Positions 8,839-18,006 of a DNA stretch of 64,000 nucleotides are shown one piece after another. Within the stretch, counting starts at the first letter, position 1; each line of letters opens with the position of its first letter. The stretch lies in contig NZ_QNVJ01000053.1 in assembly GCF_003350345.1 (NCBI RefSeq), forward strand, positions 26,528 through 90,527, read 5' to 3'. The DNA is from Alkalilacustris brevis (GTDB lineage: Bacteria > Pseudomonadota > Alphaproteobacteria > Rhodobacterales > Rhodobacteraceae). The notes beneath the pieces were generated by a model. That model saw only the letters and a list, made by a program, of their open reading frames with translations, made no database searches and was not told the DNA's origin. Position numbers and translations under genes: made by a program.

Positions 8839-9816
8839 ATGCTGGGTGCGGCACTCGCCCTTAGCTCCGCCGCCTTCTTCGGGCTCAACAATGCAGTCGT
8901 CCGCCGCGGGGTTCTGAGCGCGACGATTCTGCAGGGCATGTCGATCACGGTGCTGCTGGGAATTCCGGTGTTCCTGTTCTTCGGGCTGTTTCTTGGCGCC
9001 TATGCGGCATTGGCCGAGATGTCGGTTCCGGCCTATCTGTGGATGGCGCTGGCGGGGGTGGTCCACTTCGTCATCGGGCGCTACGGCGACTATCGCGCAA
9101 CCCGGTCCCTGGGCACGGCGCTGTCCTCGCCGGTGCAACAGCTCAGCGTTCTGGTGGCGCTGGCGCTGTCGCTGACCTTTCTGGGCGAGGAGATCACCGG
9201 GCTGAAATTCATCGGCCTTGTCCTCGTGCTCATGGGGCCGACCGTCGTGCTGGCAAGGCGCGCGCGTGCCCGCGAGCAGGCAAGGGAAAAGGCGTTCGAG
9301 CCTCGCTATGCCGAAGGTTTCCTGTGGGGTGGGATCAGTGCGCTGTGCTTCGGAACCAGCCCTCTTTTCATCGCACTGGGGCTTGGTGCGGGCGGTTCGG
9401 TCTCGGACGGCGTGGCCGGGGTGATCGTGTCCTATTCGGTGGCCGGCGTGGTGGTTCTGGCGATGATGATTCATGCGGGCGGCACCGCCTATATGCGGGC
9501 GATGGATCGCGGCGCATCGGGGTGGTTTCTGTTGGCGACGGTGCTCGTCGCGGTCAGCCAGATGCTTCGTTACATGGCGCTCAGCGTCGCGCCGGTCTCG
9601 GTCGTCGTTCCCATTCAGCGCCTGTCGGTCGTCTTCCGGCTGATCTTCGCCGCCATCCTTAACCGCGATACCGAGGTTTTTGACAGCATCGTCGTTCTGG
9701 GCATCATCATCGCGGTGAGCGGCGCGGTCGCGCTGTCGCTCGATACCGGTGTTGCGGCCGGGTTTCTGGCCTTTCCCGAGCGGATCGACAGGTTCCTTTT
9801 CACCCCGTGGTTCTGA
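8839..9816 (+). CDS. EamA/DMT-family transporter
   Basis: A 325-residue inner-membrane protein with about ten hydrophobic segments in two repeated halves, the usual drug/metabolite transporter (EamA) architecture. The first half begins LGAALALSSAAFFGLNNAVV and the second FLWGGISALCFGTSPLFIALG. A basic cytoplasmic linker (residues about 135-152, rich in Arg/Ala/Glu) separates the halves. GAAGGAG lies about 9 nt before the ATG. It is the last gene of the rightward ubiD unit and converges with a LysR gene. Members of the family usually export metabolites, so it may release a pathway by-product; substrate unknown. Confidence 0.88.
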   Translation: MLGAALALSSAAFFGLNNAVVRRGVLSATILQGMSITVLLGIPVFLFFGLFLGAYAALAEMSVPAYLWMALAGVVHFVIGRYGDYRATRSLGTALSSPVQQLSVLVALALSLTFLGEEITGLKFIGLVLVLMGPTVVLARRARAREQAREKAFEPRYAEGFLWGGISALCFGTSPLFIALGLGAGGSVSDGVAGVIVSYSVAGVVVLAMMIHAGGTAYMRAMDRGASGWFLLATVLVAVSQMLRYMALSVAPVSVVVPIQRLSVVFRLIFAAILNRDTEVFDSIVVLGIIIAVSGAVALSLDTGVAAGFLAFPERIDRFLFTPWF

Positions 9817-9852
9817 GTGCGCGTCCGCGCGTCGGTCCGACAGGGGCCGGTT

Positions 9853-10785
9853 CTACTCGATTTGGGTCCAATTCATGGTGCCCTCGTCGAGAACTTTATG
9901 GATCAGCTTGACCACCACCTGCTGGAGCCGATGGGCGACCGTAGCCGGCAGCTTGCGGCTGATCACGAAATGCATCCGGCGCCCGACCGTTGGGTTGACG
10001 ATATGGCGCGCCACCAGCTCGCCGCTCTGAATATCCTTGAGAAACAGTCCATAGGGCGAAAGGGCACAATGCTGATGGTGTAGCAGCAACTCGTGCTTCA
10101 ATCCGGCAAGGCTGAATTCCATCTCGGGCGTGATGGTGATGCCGGCATCGTGCGCGACGCCTTCGATCTTGGTGCGCAAGCGGTTAGGATGCGGGGAGAG
10201 TACGAGCCGCTTGTTTGCCAGTTCGGAAAACTCGATCGGGCATGTGTCCTGACCGACCACCGCCGCAGGGCCGACAAGGTAGAGGTCTTCGCGGTAGAGC
10301 GGCTTGAGGATCACCCCCTGATCGGTCGGCGGGTCGTAGCAGAACGCGCAATCCAGTTCGCCTCGCTGGATCTCGTCGAAAAGCTTGTCCGACAGCCCCG
10401 CGCTGAGCTGAATGCGCAGCGCGACATCGGGCGACTGCGACTCGAAGAACAAAAGCGGCAGCAGCGTTCGTTCGATCGTCGGGGTCACACCGATGCGGAC
10501 GCGCGCGGGTTGATCCTCGCGAAATTCGTTCAGGGCGTGTTCGGCCGCCTCCAGCGTATTGAGCGCGGTTTCCGCATAGCTGAGATAGACTTCGCCGGCG
10601 TGGGTGAGTTCGACCCCGCGCGAGTGGCGCTCGAACAATGGCAGCCCCAGACGTTCCTCCAGCTGTTTGATCTGGATGCCAATTGCCGGCTGCGACACAT
10701 TGAGACGCTCTGCCGTTGCCGTGAAGCTGCCGGTATTCGCAACCCCGACGAAGTACTTCAGTTGGCGCAGGGAGATAATGTCCAT
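9853..10785 (-). CDS. LysR-family transcriptional regulator
   Basis: A 310-residue LysR regulator. The winged helix-turn-helix occupies residues 4-64 (LRQLKYFVGVANTGSFTATA, then SQPAIGIQIKQLEERLG), followed by the effector-binding domain from about residue 92 (RVRIGVTPTIERTLLP). It converges with the EamA gene and does not diverge from any neighbour, so its target promoter is not obvious; the 2229-2424 divergent promoter of the ubiD module is the best candidate by proximity. The ligand is probably an aromatic or organic acid, as is common in LysR regulators of catabolic genes. Confidence 0.92.
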   Translation of the reverse strand: MDIISLRQLKYFVGVANTGSFTATAERLNVSQPAIGIQIKQLEERLGLPLFERHSRGVELTHAGEVYLSYAETALNTLEAAEHALNEFREDQPARVRIGVTPTIERTLLPLLFFESQSPDVALRIQLSAGLSDKLFDEIQRGELDCAFCYDPPTDQGVILKPLYREDLYLVGPAAVVGQDTCPIEFSELANKRLVLSPHPNRLRTKIEGVAHDAGITITPEMEFSLAGLKHELLLHHQHCALSPYGLFLKDIQSGELVARHIVNPTVGRRMHFVISRKLPATVAHRLQQVVVKLIHKVLDEGTMNWTQIE

Positions 10786-11048
10786 TCGAGAGCGGCCTCA
10801 ATCCGCAGCGGGCTGACTTGCCAAGGGATCAACTTCAGCTACTGCATGTCCAGATTTTTGACAAGCGCGCAGCATGGCCCCTCACGGCAACGCGAATGTG
10901 TGGATGCCTGCCGCGATGCAAGGAGCGCTTGGGGCAATTGAGCCGGGGATTGGGTGCGGTCATGTGGCAGGCCTCTCGCGGGCGGGCTGGCGACAGTCGG
11001 TGCCGCAGGGGTAGAGGGTCGCCACCCCGGCTGCGAGGGCGGCGACGC

Positions 11049-12020
11049 TCATCCGGTGCTCAGCACGATCTTGCCCATATGGGTGCCGCTGTCCATGTGC
11101 CGGTGCGCCTCGGCGGCGTCCTCCAGCGGGAACACCCGGTCGATCACCGGGCGCAGCGTTGTCGAGACGTGGGGCCAGACGTCAGCGCGGATGGCTTCGG
11201 CCAGCGCCGTCTTGCGTGACAGGGGCAGCGCCCGCAACAGCGCGCCCGACACCCGCGCGCGCTTAGCCATGAGCGCCCCGAGCGGCACGCAGAATTCCGG
11301 CGGGGCAGGGGACAGATGCACTAGGCGGCCATCGGGCGCCAACGCCTCGATATTGCGCGCGGCGTACTGTCCGCCAACGGTATCGAGGATCATATCCGTC
11401 CCATGGCCGCCGGTAATGTCCTTCACGGCGGCCACGAAATCGGCGTTGCGGTAATTTATGGCCGAATGCGCCCCATGTTCGGTGGCGCGTGCGCATTTCG
11501 CATCGGTTCCGGCGGTGACCAGCGTGCGCGCGCCACGGAGCGCGGCAAAGCGGATGCCCGCCATGCCGATGCCGCTGGTTCCGCCATGGATCAGAAGCCA
11601 GTCGCCCGTGCCCAGCCTGCCCAGTTCCACCAGGTTCAGCTGAAGGGTAAACAGGGCCTCCGGCAGGGCGGCGGCCTCGATCGCGCTCAGCCCCTCGGGC
11701 CAGTCCAGCAGCAACGCTGCCTCGGCCAGGGCATTGTCGGCATAGCCGCCGCCATCGGTCAGTGCGGCAACCTTGCGCCCCTGCAGCGCGGCATCCACCC
11801 CGGCGCCGATGGCCACGACCTCGCCCGCCACCTCAAGCCCCAGGATATCGGTGCTGCCTGCGGGGCCGTGCCCCCGGGTGCGCTGGTTGATGTCATGGCG
11901 GTTGATCCCCGCAGCCTGCACCCGGATCAGAACCTGCCCTGGTTGCGGTTCCGGTATCGGGCGTTCCTGCACGCGCAGCACCTCGGGGCCGCCGGCACAT
12001 TCAGGCACAACTGCCCTCAT
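11049..12020 (-). CDS. Zinc-free quinone oxidoreductase (MDR superfamily)
   Basis: A 323-residue medium-chain dehydrogenase/reductase close to NAD(P)H:quinone oxidoreductase/PIG3-type proteins. The N-terminal GroES-like domain has AAGINRHDINQR and no zinc-binding cysteine cluster. The NADPH-binding Rossmann motif is HGGTSGIGMAG near residue 145. The C-terminus has the usual HRHMDSGTHMGKIVL. Its start lies 352 nt from the divergent ThDP-enzyme operon. A damaged copy of its last 35 codons lies 13.8 kb downstream at the far end of that operon, in the same orientation. Probable role is reduction of a quinone or enone; substrate unknown. Confidence 0.9.
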   Translation of the reverse strand: MRAVVPECAGGPEVLRVQERPIPEPQPGQVLIRVQAAGINRHDINQRTRGHGPAGSTDILGLEVAGEVVAIGAGVDAALQGRKVAALTDGGGYADNALAEAALLLDWPEGLSAIEAAALPEALFTLQLNLVELGRLGTGDWLLIHGGTSGIGMAGIRFAALRGARTLVTAGTDAKCARATEHGAHSAINYRNADFVAAVKDITGGHGTDMILDTVGGQYAARNIEALAPDGRLVHLSPAPPEFCVPLGALMAKRARVSGALLRALPLSRKTALAEAIRADVWPHVSTTLRPVIDRVFPLEDAAEAHRHMDSGTHMGKIVLSTG

Positions 12021-12372
12021 GCCCGAAGGCCTGATTTTTCGCCGGCTCGGGGGTGGTGCGGGGGTGCGACGCGCAGCCTGGGATTCTGCCGGGACGAATC
12101 CAAACCTCCAGTTATGGTTGCAAAAGAATTAGTCATTTCGGGGCGCCTCCATTTGCCTTCACACTTCACAAATACGCAGCGAATGGAACATAATAAGCTT
12201 CAAATAACCAGAATGAAGCACTATTAACGATCTTTAATTTTACTATGTGACATAGGAAGGCGTTATTTGACGTTGATTCGAGGGGGTCGGTGGTGTTGGA
12301 TACTCTTGGTTTCGCGGCACTGGCGGCAGGACGTAGCCGACAGCAAAGCGCCAAGGGGGAGGGAAGGTCCGC
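12021..12372. promoter_or_regulatory. Divergent promoter region, AT-rich
   Basis: A 352-bp gap between the divergent quinone oxidoreductase and ThDP-enzyme genes. The middle (about 12110-12275) is much richer in A/T than the surroundings, as expected of a promoter region. It contains a perfect 13-bp palindrome, CTATGT-G-ACATAG, at 12243-12255, about 118 bp before the ThDP-enzyme start, a likely operator for the module's IclR or GntR regulator. A strong purine-rich ribosome site (GGGGGAGGGAAGG) precedes the ATG at 12373. No ORF in the gap looks real. Confidence 0.5.
12243..12255. promoter_or_regulatory. Candidate operator palindrome
   Basis: A perfect inverted repeat, CTATGT and ACATAG around a single G, in the AT-rich promoter region upstream of the ThDP-enzyme/TctC/RraA genes. 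Regulator not identified; the nearby IclR (15917-16702) and GntR (25043-25783) are candidates. Confidence 0.4.
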
Positions 12373-14040
12373 ATGACGGGCAAGCAGATATATGAAGCTG
12401 TAGCCACTGCCTTTCACGCCGAAGGTGTCCGAACGCTGTTCTCCTTGACGGGCGATGGCAACATGCACTGGGAGGCAGCCCTGGCCGCCTTGCCCGGTGT
12501 GCGCAGCTATCATGTGCGGCACGAACATGCGGCATGCGCCATGGCCACGGCCTGGGCACGGCGCACGGGCGATATCGGCGTTGCCTCAGTAACCTGTGGG
12601 CCAGGGCTGACCCAGATCATGACCGCGTTGGCGACAGCGGCGCAGGCGCGCATTCCCATCGTCGTCTTTGCCGGCGAGGACCCTATCAACGCCCCATGGT
12701 ACAACCAGCGCATTGATCAGGCGCCGCTGGTTACTGCGACAGGCGCGCTTTATGTGGCGGCGCGCAGCGCAAAACTGGCGGATCATCATGTGCAGGAAGC
12801 GTTCCTGCTGGCGCGCAGCCGGCGTCTGCCCGTGGTTCTGGGCATGCCTCTGGACATTCAGAAACTGCCCGCGCCAGACACAGGCTATGTTCCCTCGCGC
12901 GATGTGATGCCCCGGATGGGGCCGCGCTATCCCCACCCCGATCAGGTGGCCGCCGCCATTGCGCGCATTGCCGCCGCACGGCGGGTGGTGGTGCTGGGCG
13001 GACGCGGGGCGGGGCCTGAGGCCGCGCGCGCTGCTTGCATCCGGCTGTCCGAGCTCTGCGGCGGAGCGCTAAGCGATACGCTGCCCATGCGGGGGCTTTT
13101 CAATGATCACCCGCGCTATGTGGGGATTGCCGGGGGCTTTGCGCATGAGGTCACGCGCACGGTTTACGAACAGGCTGATCTGGTGGTGGCGGTGGGCACC
13201 AGCCTGACGCGCCACACCAGCGATCTGAACAGGCTTTTTACCCCCGATCAGGTGATCCAGATTGACGACGATCCGCCGGTCATCCGCCACGGTCAGGTGC
13301 CCGCAGGGCAGCATGTCGTGGCCGACGCGGCCTTGGCGCTGGACGCCATTTGCGACGGCCTGCAGGGCGCGGCCGATCCTCGAAAGGTGCCGGATTGGGA
13401 CGTTGCGGCCCTGGCGCGGCGGGTCCATTGCGAACCCGCCGATACCCACCCCCGCCCGGACCCCGACAGCGCCGTGCTTGACCCGCGCGCGGTGGCGGCG
13501 ACCTTGTCGCAGCATCTGCCCCGGAACTGGATGCATGTGGGGTCGGCAGGGCATTGTTCCTATTTTGCCACCCATCTTTACGGGCGCGGGCCGGGGCAGT
13601 TCCTTACCATCCGCGAGTTTGGCGCCATCGGCAACGGGCTGGCCTATGCCATCGGGCAATGGGCCACGGAACCGGACCGTCCGGTGATCCTGACCGAAGG
13701 CGATGGCGGCTTCCTGATGCATGTGCAGGAACTGGAAACGATCATGCGCTACCGGATGAAAATCCTGGTGTGCATTTTCAATGACGGGGCCTTCGGCTCG
13801 GAAATCCACAAGCTGCGCGCTGATGGCGTGTCTGACCATGGCGCGATCTTCGGCCATGGCGATCTGGCGGCCATTGCGCGCGGTTTCGGGCTGGAAGGGC
13901 ACATCGTTACCGACATTGCACAGATCCCGCGCCTCGTCCGGGACTTTGATGCAACCGACGGTCCGGCCCTATGGGACATTCGCGTTTCGGACCGGATCAT
14001 GGCGCCATCGATGCGGCGCCAGACGCAGAGTGGCCCCTGA
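12373..14040 (+). CDS. ThDP-dependent enzyme (acetolactate synthase superfamily)
   Basis: A 555-residue thiamine-diphosphate enzyme, distinct from the one at 7019-8731. The conserved glutamate is Glu51 (RHEHAACAMA), and the cofactor-binding pair is GDGGFLMHVQELET at 443-456 plus IFNDGAFGSE at 469-478. It carries the three-domain layout of the superfamily. The start has an excellent ribosome site 5-6 nt upstream. It opens the transcription unit that continues with TctC and RraA. Likely chemistry is decarboxylation or carboligation of a 2-oxo acid. It may act before or after the CoA-dependent steps encoded downstream; the exact reaction is not predictable. Confidence 0.88.
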   Translation: MTGKQIYEAVATAFHAEGVRTLFSLTGDGNMHWEAALAALPGVRSYHVRHEHAACAMATAWARRTGDIGVASVTCGPGLTQIMTALATAAQARIPIVVFAGEDPINAPWYNQRIDQAPLVTATGALYVAARSAKLADHHVQEAFLLARSRRLPVVLGMPLDIQKLPAPDTGYVPSRDVMPRMGPRYPHPDQVAAAIARIAAARRVVVLGGRGAGPEAARAACIRLSELCGGALSDTLPMRGLFNDHPRYVGIAGGFAHEVTRTVYEQADLVVAVGTSLTRHTSDLNRLFTPDQVIQIDDDPPVIRHGQVPAGQHVVADAALALDAICDGLQGAADPRKVPDWDVAALARRVHCEPADTHPRPDPDSAVLDPRAVAATLSQHLPRNWMHVGSAGHCSYFATHLYGRGPGQFLTIREFGAIGNGLAYAIGQWATEPDRPVILTEGDGGFLMHVQELETIMRYRMKILVCIFNDGAFGSEIHKLRADGVSDHGAIFGHGDLAAIARGFGLEGHIVTDIAQIPRLVRDFDATDGPALWDIRVSDRIMAPSMRRQTQSGP

Positions 14041-14129
14041 CCGGGGGCGACGGCGGGGCGGCGGGCCGGGAAGGGGCGCGCCGCCGCGAGAAGATCAATG
14101 ACAGGGTGCAACCAAGGGAGGAGATACCA

Positions 14130-15089
14130 ATGAAACGTACCTTTGCAGCCACGGCAGTTGCCGCGCTGATGTCGACAGGCGCGGCCTTTGCGCAGGACTA
14201 TCCGACGGGCACGGTCACGATTGTCGTGCCTTACAGCCCGGCGGGTTCGACCGATCCGGCGGCCCGCTTCATTGCCGGTGAGCTACAGGAGAAATGGGGC
14301 GTCAACGTGACGGTGGAGAACCGCCCCGGCGCCGGGGCCACCATCGGCACCGCCCATGTGGCGACCACGCCGGCGGATGGCTACACCATCCTGCTGACCA
14401 CTTCGGCCTACACAACGGCTCCTGCGGTCCATGACGATCTGCCCTATGATCCGGTCAACGACCTGCGGGCGGTGGCGATGCCGTCTTCGGCGCAGTTCGT
14501 GGTTACGGCAGGCGCCAGCGTCGAGTCCGAAACGCTTAGCGAATTCCTGGAGAATGAGGCCGCCGAGCGCGAGATCTTCCTTGCCACGGCAGGGCTGGGC
14601 AGTTCCACGCATTTCGCGGGCGAATTGCTGGCGGCGGCAACGGGCATGAACGCGGTTCCCGTGCATTACAGCGGCGGCAGCGACGCGATGGTCGATCTGA
14701 TCGGCGGGCGCGCCGACATCTATGTGGGGTCGATGACGGCGGTTCTGAGCAATGTTCAGGCCGGCCAGATCAAGGCGCTTGGCGTGTTTGGTGCGGACCG
14801 CGCCCGCGCACTGCCCGATACCCCCTCGACCGAAGAACTGGGTATTGAGGGTGCCAGCTCGGGCTTCTGGCTGGGGGTCTTCGCACCCGCCGGCACCCCG
14901 GAAGAGATCATCACCAAGCTGAACGAAGACATCACAGCCGTGATGACCTCTGACGCGGGCACGGCCTATCTGGAGAACCTCGACTCCAATGTAGGCACCA
15001 TGTCGGCCGCCGAGTTCCAGGCCATGGTCGAAGCCGAGATCGAACAGTGGAAAGTGCTGGCCGCCGAGCGCGGCATCGCTGCCGACTGA
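14130..15089 (+). CDS. tctC: TTT-family periplasmic solute-binding protein (TctC-like)
   Basis: A 319-residue binding protein of the tripartite tricarboxylate transporter family. A Sec signal peptide ends at AFA-QDYP (about residue 22). The mature part begins YPTGTVTIVVPYSPAGSTDP, followed by ENRPGAGATIGTAHVA, both typical of TctC/Bug proteins. The start at 14130 has AAGGGAGGAG about 6 nt upstream. Its membrane partners TctB and TctA lie 6.5 kb away (21598-23552), separated by the pathway enzymes, an unusual split. The ligand is probably a di- or tricarboxylate handled by the CoA-transferases downstream. Confidence 0.92.
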   Translation: MKRTFAATAVAALMSTGAAFAQDYPTGTVTIVVPYSPAGSTDPAARFIAGELQEKWGVNVTVENRPGAGATIGTAHVATTPADGYTILLTTSAYTTAPAVHDDLPYDPVNDLRAVAMPSSAQFVVTAGASVESETLSEFLENEAAEREIFLATAGLGSSTHFAGELLAAATGMNAVPVHYSGGSDAMVDLIGGRADIYVGSMTAVLSNVQAGQIKALGVFGADRARALPDTPSTEELGIEGASSGFWLGVFAPAGTPEEIITKLNEDITAVMTSDAGTAYLENLDSNVGTMSAAEFQAMVEAEIEQWKVLAAERGIAAD

Positions 15090-15111
15090 TCCCGGACCCA
15101 CAGACGGCAAC

Positions 15112-15139
15112 GGCCGGGGCGGCACAAGCCGCCCCGGCC
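15112..15139 (+). promoter_or_regulatory. Intercistronic hairpin after tctC
   Basis: A perfect 12-bp GC stem: GGCCGGGGCGGC (15112-15123), loop ACAA, then GCCGCCCCGGCC (15128-15139), beginning 22 nt after the tctC stop and ending 23 nt before the next gene. No T-tract follows. It probably stabilises the upstream binding-protein message or attenuates transcription into the aldolase gene. Confidence 0.65.
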
Positions 15140-15162
15140 CTGACCGCACACAGGACAAGCCA

Positions 15163-15882
15163 ATGAAACGACTTACCGGCAAGATAGAGGCTGCGCGCAT
15201 CCGCAGCATGGAAACACCGCGCCCGCCCGAAGGGATTGTCGAGCGCATCCGCGCGTTGGGATGTGACACCAGCCTGATCTCCGATGCGATGGATGATCTG
15301 GGCATTGGCGGCACGCTGCCGGGCTCGCGCTATCGGCCCACCATTGCAGGTGCCGGGATCGTCGGCCCGGCGACCACCGTGCGCAACGTGATGTCGCCGC
15401 GGATGTCCTCGGTTTCCACGCGCGCTGTCGAAAAACGCAACGGCATGGCCGAAATGGAGGCCCACAACCTGGCATCTCCGGGCGATGTGGTGGTGATCGA
15501 AGGGGTTGCGGGGCTTTCGAATATGGGGGGCATTTCCGCACTGATCGCCAAGCACAACGGCGTTGCCGGCGCAGTGATTCAGGGAGGCATCCGCGACGTG
15601 GGCCATTCCCGCGCCGAAGGGTTTCCGATCTGGTCAAGCGAGATCAACCCCTTGACCGGCAAATGGCGCATCGACACGGTCGAGATCAACGGCCCCGTAA
15701 ACCTGGATGGCCAGCACGTTCGCCCCGGCGACCTGATCATCGCCGACGATACCGGAGTCTGCGTCCTGCCGCCCGAGTTTGCCGATGAGGTGGTTTCGCG
15801 CGCCGAAGCGCAACATGCACTTGAAGCGCGGCGGGTCGAGGCGGTGAAGGCGGGCGTTCATGTGGCGGACCTGCCGAAGTGA
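15163..15882 (+). CDS. RraA-family protein (HMG/oxaloacetate aldolase-like)
   Basis: A 239-residue member of the RraA / 4-hydroxy-4-methyl-2-oxoglutarate aldolase family, also annotated as dimethylmenaquinone-methyltransferase-like. The signature segment AVIQGGIRDVGHSRAEGFP carries the Gly-Gly-x-Arg-Asp motif that binds metal and substrate in the aldolases. The 35 residues before the core are longer than in the smallest RraA proteins. In catabolic clusters these enzymes usually split 2-oxo-4-hydroxy acids to pyruvate or oxaloacetate, or decarboxylate oxaloacetate. It follows tctC after a strong hairpin and converges with the IclR gene. Confidence 0.85.
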   Translation: MKRLTGKIEAARIRSMETPRPPEGIVERIRALGCDTSLISDAMDDLGIGGTLPGSRYRPTIAGAGIVGPATTVRNVMSPRMSSVSTRAVEKRNGMAEMEAHNLASPGDVVVIEGVAGLSNMGGISALIAKHNGVAGAVIQGGIRDVGHSRAEGFPIWSSEINPLTGKWRIDTVEINGPVNLDGQHVRPGDLIIADDTGVCVLPPEFADEVVSRAEAQHALEARRVEAVKAGVHVADLPK

Positions 15883-15916
15883 CATGCCCGTGACGGTTGC
15901 CCAGTTCATGCCACGG

Positions 15917-16702
15917 TCAGTGCGGCCCCAGTTCTGCCGTGTTGCGAAAGGCCGCTCCCCCGAGGCTGACGGTGGCCTCCTCGGCCAGTTCAAGCACATG
16001 CGCGCCATAGGACGGAAACTCTTCGACGCGCAGTTCGGTTTCGCTCGATGTGAGTACGATCGCGCCCAGCGGTTCGGGCGCCTTCGACCACACCGGCGCG
16101 GCGACCGAGTTCATGCCCTTGCGCATACCGCTGACCGACCAGGCATAACGGTCGCGGCGGACCTGCTGCACGACCTCCTCGATCACATCCAGATCAAGCC
16201 CGGGAAAGGGAACGAAGCCGGTCCAGTCCGTGGCTGGCTGCGCAAGCTGGGCCCGGCGCCTGGCAGGCAGATAAGGGAATATAGCCTTGCCCGACGCGGT
16301 GGCGGTCATGGGCACCTTGCGCCCCGGTTCGGCCGAATGCGGCCGCCCGCGCCGCCCCTCGACCCGGTCAAAATAGACCACGAAGGGAAAGCTCTCCATT
16401 GCGAAAAAGCATGTCATTCCAGTGACATGCGCCCCAAGGAGCAAGGTGGGGCGCAGCAGCCGGCGCAGGGCGCTGTCCTCGACCGAACGCTGGCCAAGTT
16501 CCCACAGGGAATAGGTCAGCCGATACTTGCGCGTCCCTTCGGCTTGCCGGGCGTAGCCCTGCTTCACAAGCGTGTTGATCAGCCTTTGCACCGCACTCTG
16601 GTTCATGTCCAGCATCCGCGCCAGTTCGGTGATGCCACGCGGCTGGTTGCTGTGGGCCAGCGCTTCAAGAATGCGCAGTCCCTTGGTCAATGTCTGGCTC
16701 AT
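15917..16702 (-). CDS. IclR-family transcriptional regulator
   Basis: A 261-residue IclR regulator. The N-terminal winged helix (TLTKGLRILEALAHS, then RGITELARMLDMNQSAVQRL) is followed by the GAF-like effector domain (GMTCFFAMESFPFVVYFDRV; then TATASGKAIFPYLP). I choose the Met at 16702 because it aligns with family N-termini; the longer frame to 16822 would overlap the divergent gene start. It sits between the aldolase (convergent) and acyl-CoA dehydrogenase (divergent, 118-bp gap), so it probably controls the beta-oxidation genes and perhaps itself. An imperfect inverted repeat (AATATGCA 16720-16727, TGCGATATT 16735-16743) in the gap could be its operator. Confidence 0.9.
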   Translation of the reverse strand: MSQTLTKGLRILEALAHSNQPRGITELARMLDMNQSAVQRLINTLVKQGYARQAEGTRKYRLTYSLWELGQRSVEDSALRRLLRPTLLLGAHVTGMTCFFAMESFPFVVYFDRVEGRRGRPHSAEPGRKVPMTATASGKAIFPYLPARRRAQLAQPATDWTGFVPFPGLDLDVIEEVVQQVRRDRYAWSVSGMRKGMNSVAAPVWSKAPEPLGAIVLTSSETELRVEEFPSYGAHVLELAEEATVSLGGAAFRNTAELGPH

Positions 16703-16820
16703 GCCGGGCGAAACTCCGAAATATGCAGTAATGGTGCGATATTCGATGTCATCTTGCAAATAAAGACACAAATACCCCGCGCATGCGCGTCCAGCGTCGC
16801 AATACCGGAAAGGGCCTGAC

Positions 16821-18005
16821 ATGTCGAACGCGAGCTTTCAGTCACAGGTTCAGGACCCCGCGGAAACCGGTGCCTGGGAACTTCCCGAGCATTTCGTCAT
16901 GCTGCGCGATACCATCCACCGCTTCATGCGCGATGAGGTGCACCCGGTCGAGGAACGCCAGCCTCATGATGCCTGGGCGCTCCCTGCGTCCGAACTGGAG
17001 GCGCTGCGCGCCAAGGCCCGCGCCTCCGGGCTTTGGTGCCTGGCCTCGCCACAGGAATATGGCGGCGGCGGGCTTGGGCTTCTGGGGCAGGTGGTGGTGG
17101 CCGAGGAAGCCGCCAAATGCCGGATGGGGGCATATGTTCCGGCTTGCGGCGCCTTCGGGATCGATCCGCCATCGGTGATCTGGCTGGGAACGCCCGAGCA
17201 GCGCCAGAAATACGGGGTGGCCGGGATCGAGGGGGGCAAGAAGAACTTTGTCGCCATATCCGAAGCCGCAGGCGGGTCCGACCCGGCGCGCAAGATCGAA
17301 ACCCGCGCCCGGCGCGATGGTGGCGATTATGTGATCAATGGTACCAAGATGTGGATCACCGCTGCCGACAAGGCCGACTGGGGCATCGTGTTCGCCCGCA
17401 CCGAGCAGGGCATCACTGCCTTCATCGTCGACCGTGACACTCCGGGCATAAGCTGCCGCGAAATCGGGGTGATCCGGTCCTATGCGCCTTTCGAGGTGCA
17501 TTTCGACAACGTGCGTGTGCCCGCCGAGAATATTCTGGGCGAAGACGGCAAGGGCTTTGCGATATGCCAAAAATGGCTGGTACATGCCCGCGTGCCCTAT
17601 GCCGCCGGGGTCATCGGCATTGCGCAGGCGGCACTGGAAATTGCCATTGACCACGCTCGCCAGCGTCATGTGCACAAGTCGCTGCTGGCGGAAAAGCAGG
17701 CGGTGCAATGGATGATCGCCGACAGCGAGATGGAACTGCGCGCGGCACGGCTGCTGACCTGGCAGGCCGCCTGGAGCGGCGATCTGGGCCGGGACATCAA
17801 GACCGAAGCCTCGATCGCCAAGGTCGTGGCCACGGAAACTGCCGGGCGGGTAGTGGACCGCTGCATCCAGATCCTGGGTGCCATGGGGGTGGCGCGCGAA
17901 ATGCCGCTGGAGCGCTGGTACCGTGAGTTGCGGATCAAGCGCATCGGCGAAGGGCCAAGCGAGGTGCACCGCATGGTGCTGGCCCGCGAATTGCTGAGGA
18001 GCTGA
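16821..18005 (+). CDS. Acyl-CoA dehydrogenase
   Basis: A 394-residue flavoprotein acyl-CoA dehydrogenase, full length, introducing a 2,3-double bond into an acyl-CoA. Visible family signatures are FVAISEAAGGSDPARKIETRARR in the central beta-domain and the C-terminal GEGPSEVHRMVLARELL, with MPLERWYRELRIKRIGEGPS. It begins a rightward unit divergent from iclR and is followed within 1 nt by a crotonase gene. By analogy with the bbs operon (BbsG) its substrate may be the CoA ester formed by the two type III CoA-transferases of this unit. Confidence 0.93.
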   Translation: MSNASFQSQVQDPAETGAWELPEHFVMLRDTIHRFMRDEVHPVEERQPHDAWALPASELEALRAKARASGLWCLASPQEYGGGGLGLLGQVVVAEEAAKCRMGAYVPACGAFGIDPPSVIWLGTPEQRQKYGVAGIEGGKKNFVAISEAAGGSDPARKIETRARRDGGDYVINGTKMWITAADKADWGIVFARTEQGITAFIVDRDTPGISCREIGVIRSYAPFEVHFDNVRVPAENILGEDGKGFAICQKWLVHARVPYAAGVIGIAQAALEIAIDHARQRHVHKSLLAEKQAVQWMIADSEMELRAARLLTWQAAWSGDLGRDIKTEASIAKVVATETAGRVVDRCIQILGAMGVAREMPLERWYRELRIKRIGEGPSEVHRMVLARELLRS

Positions 18006-18006
18006 C

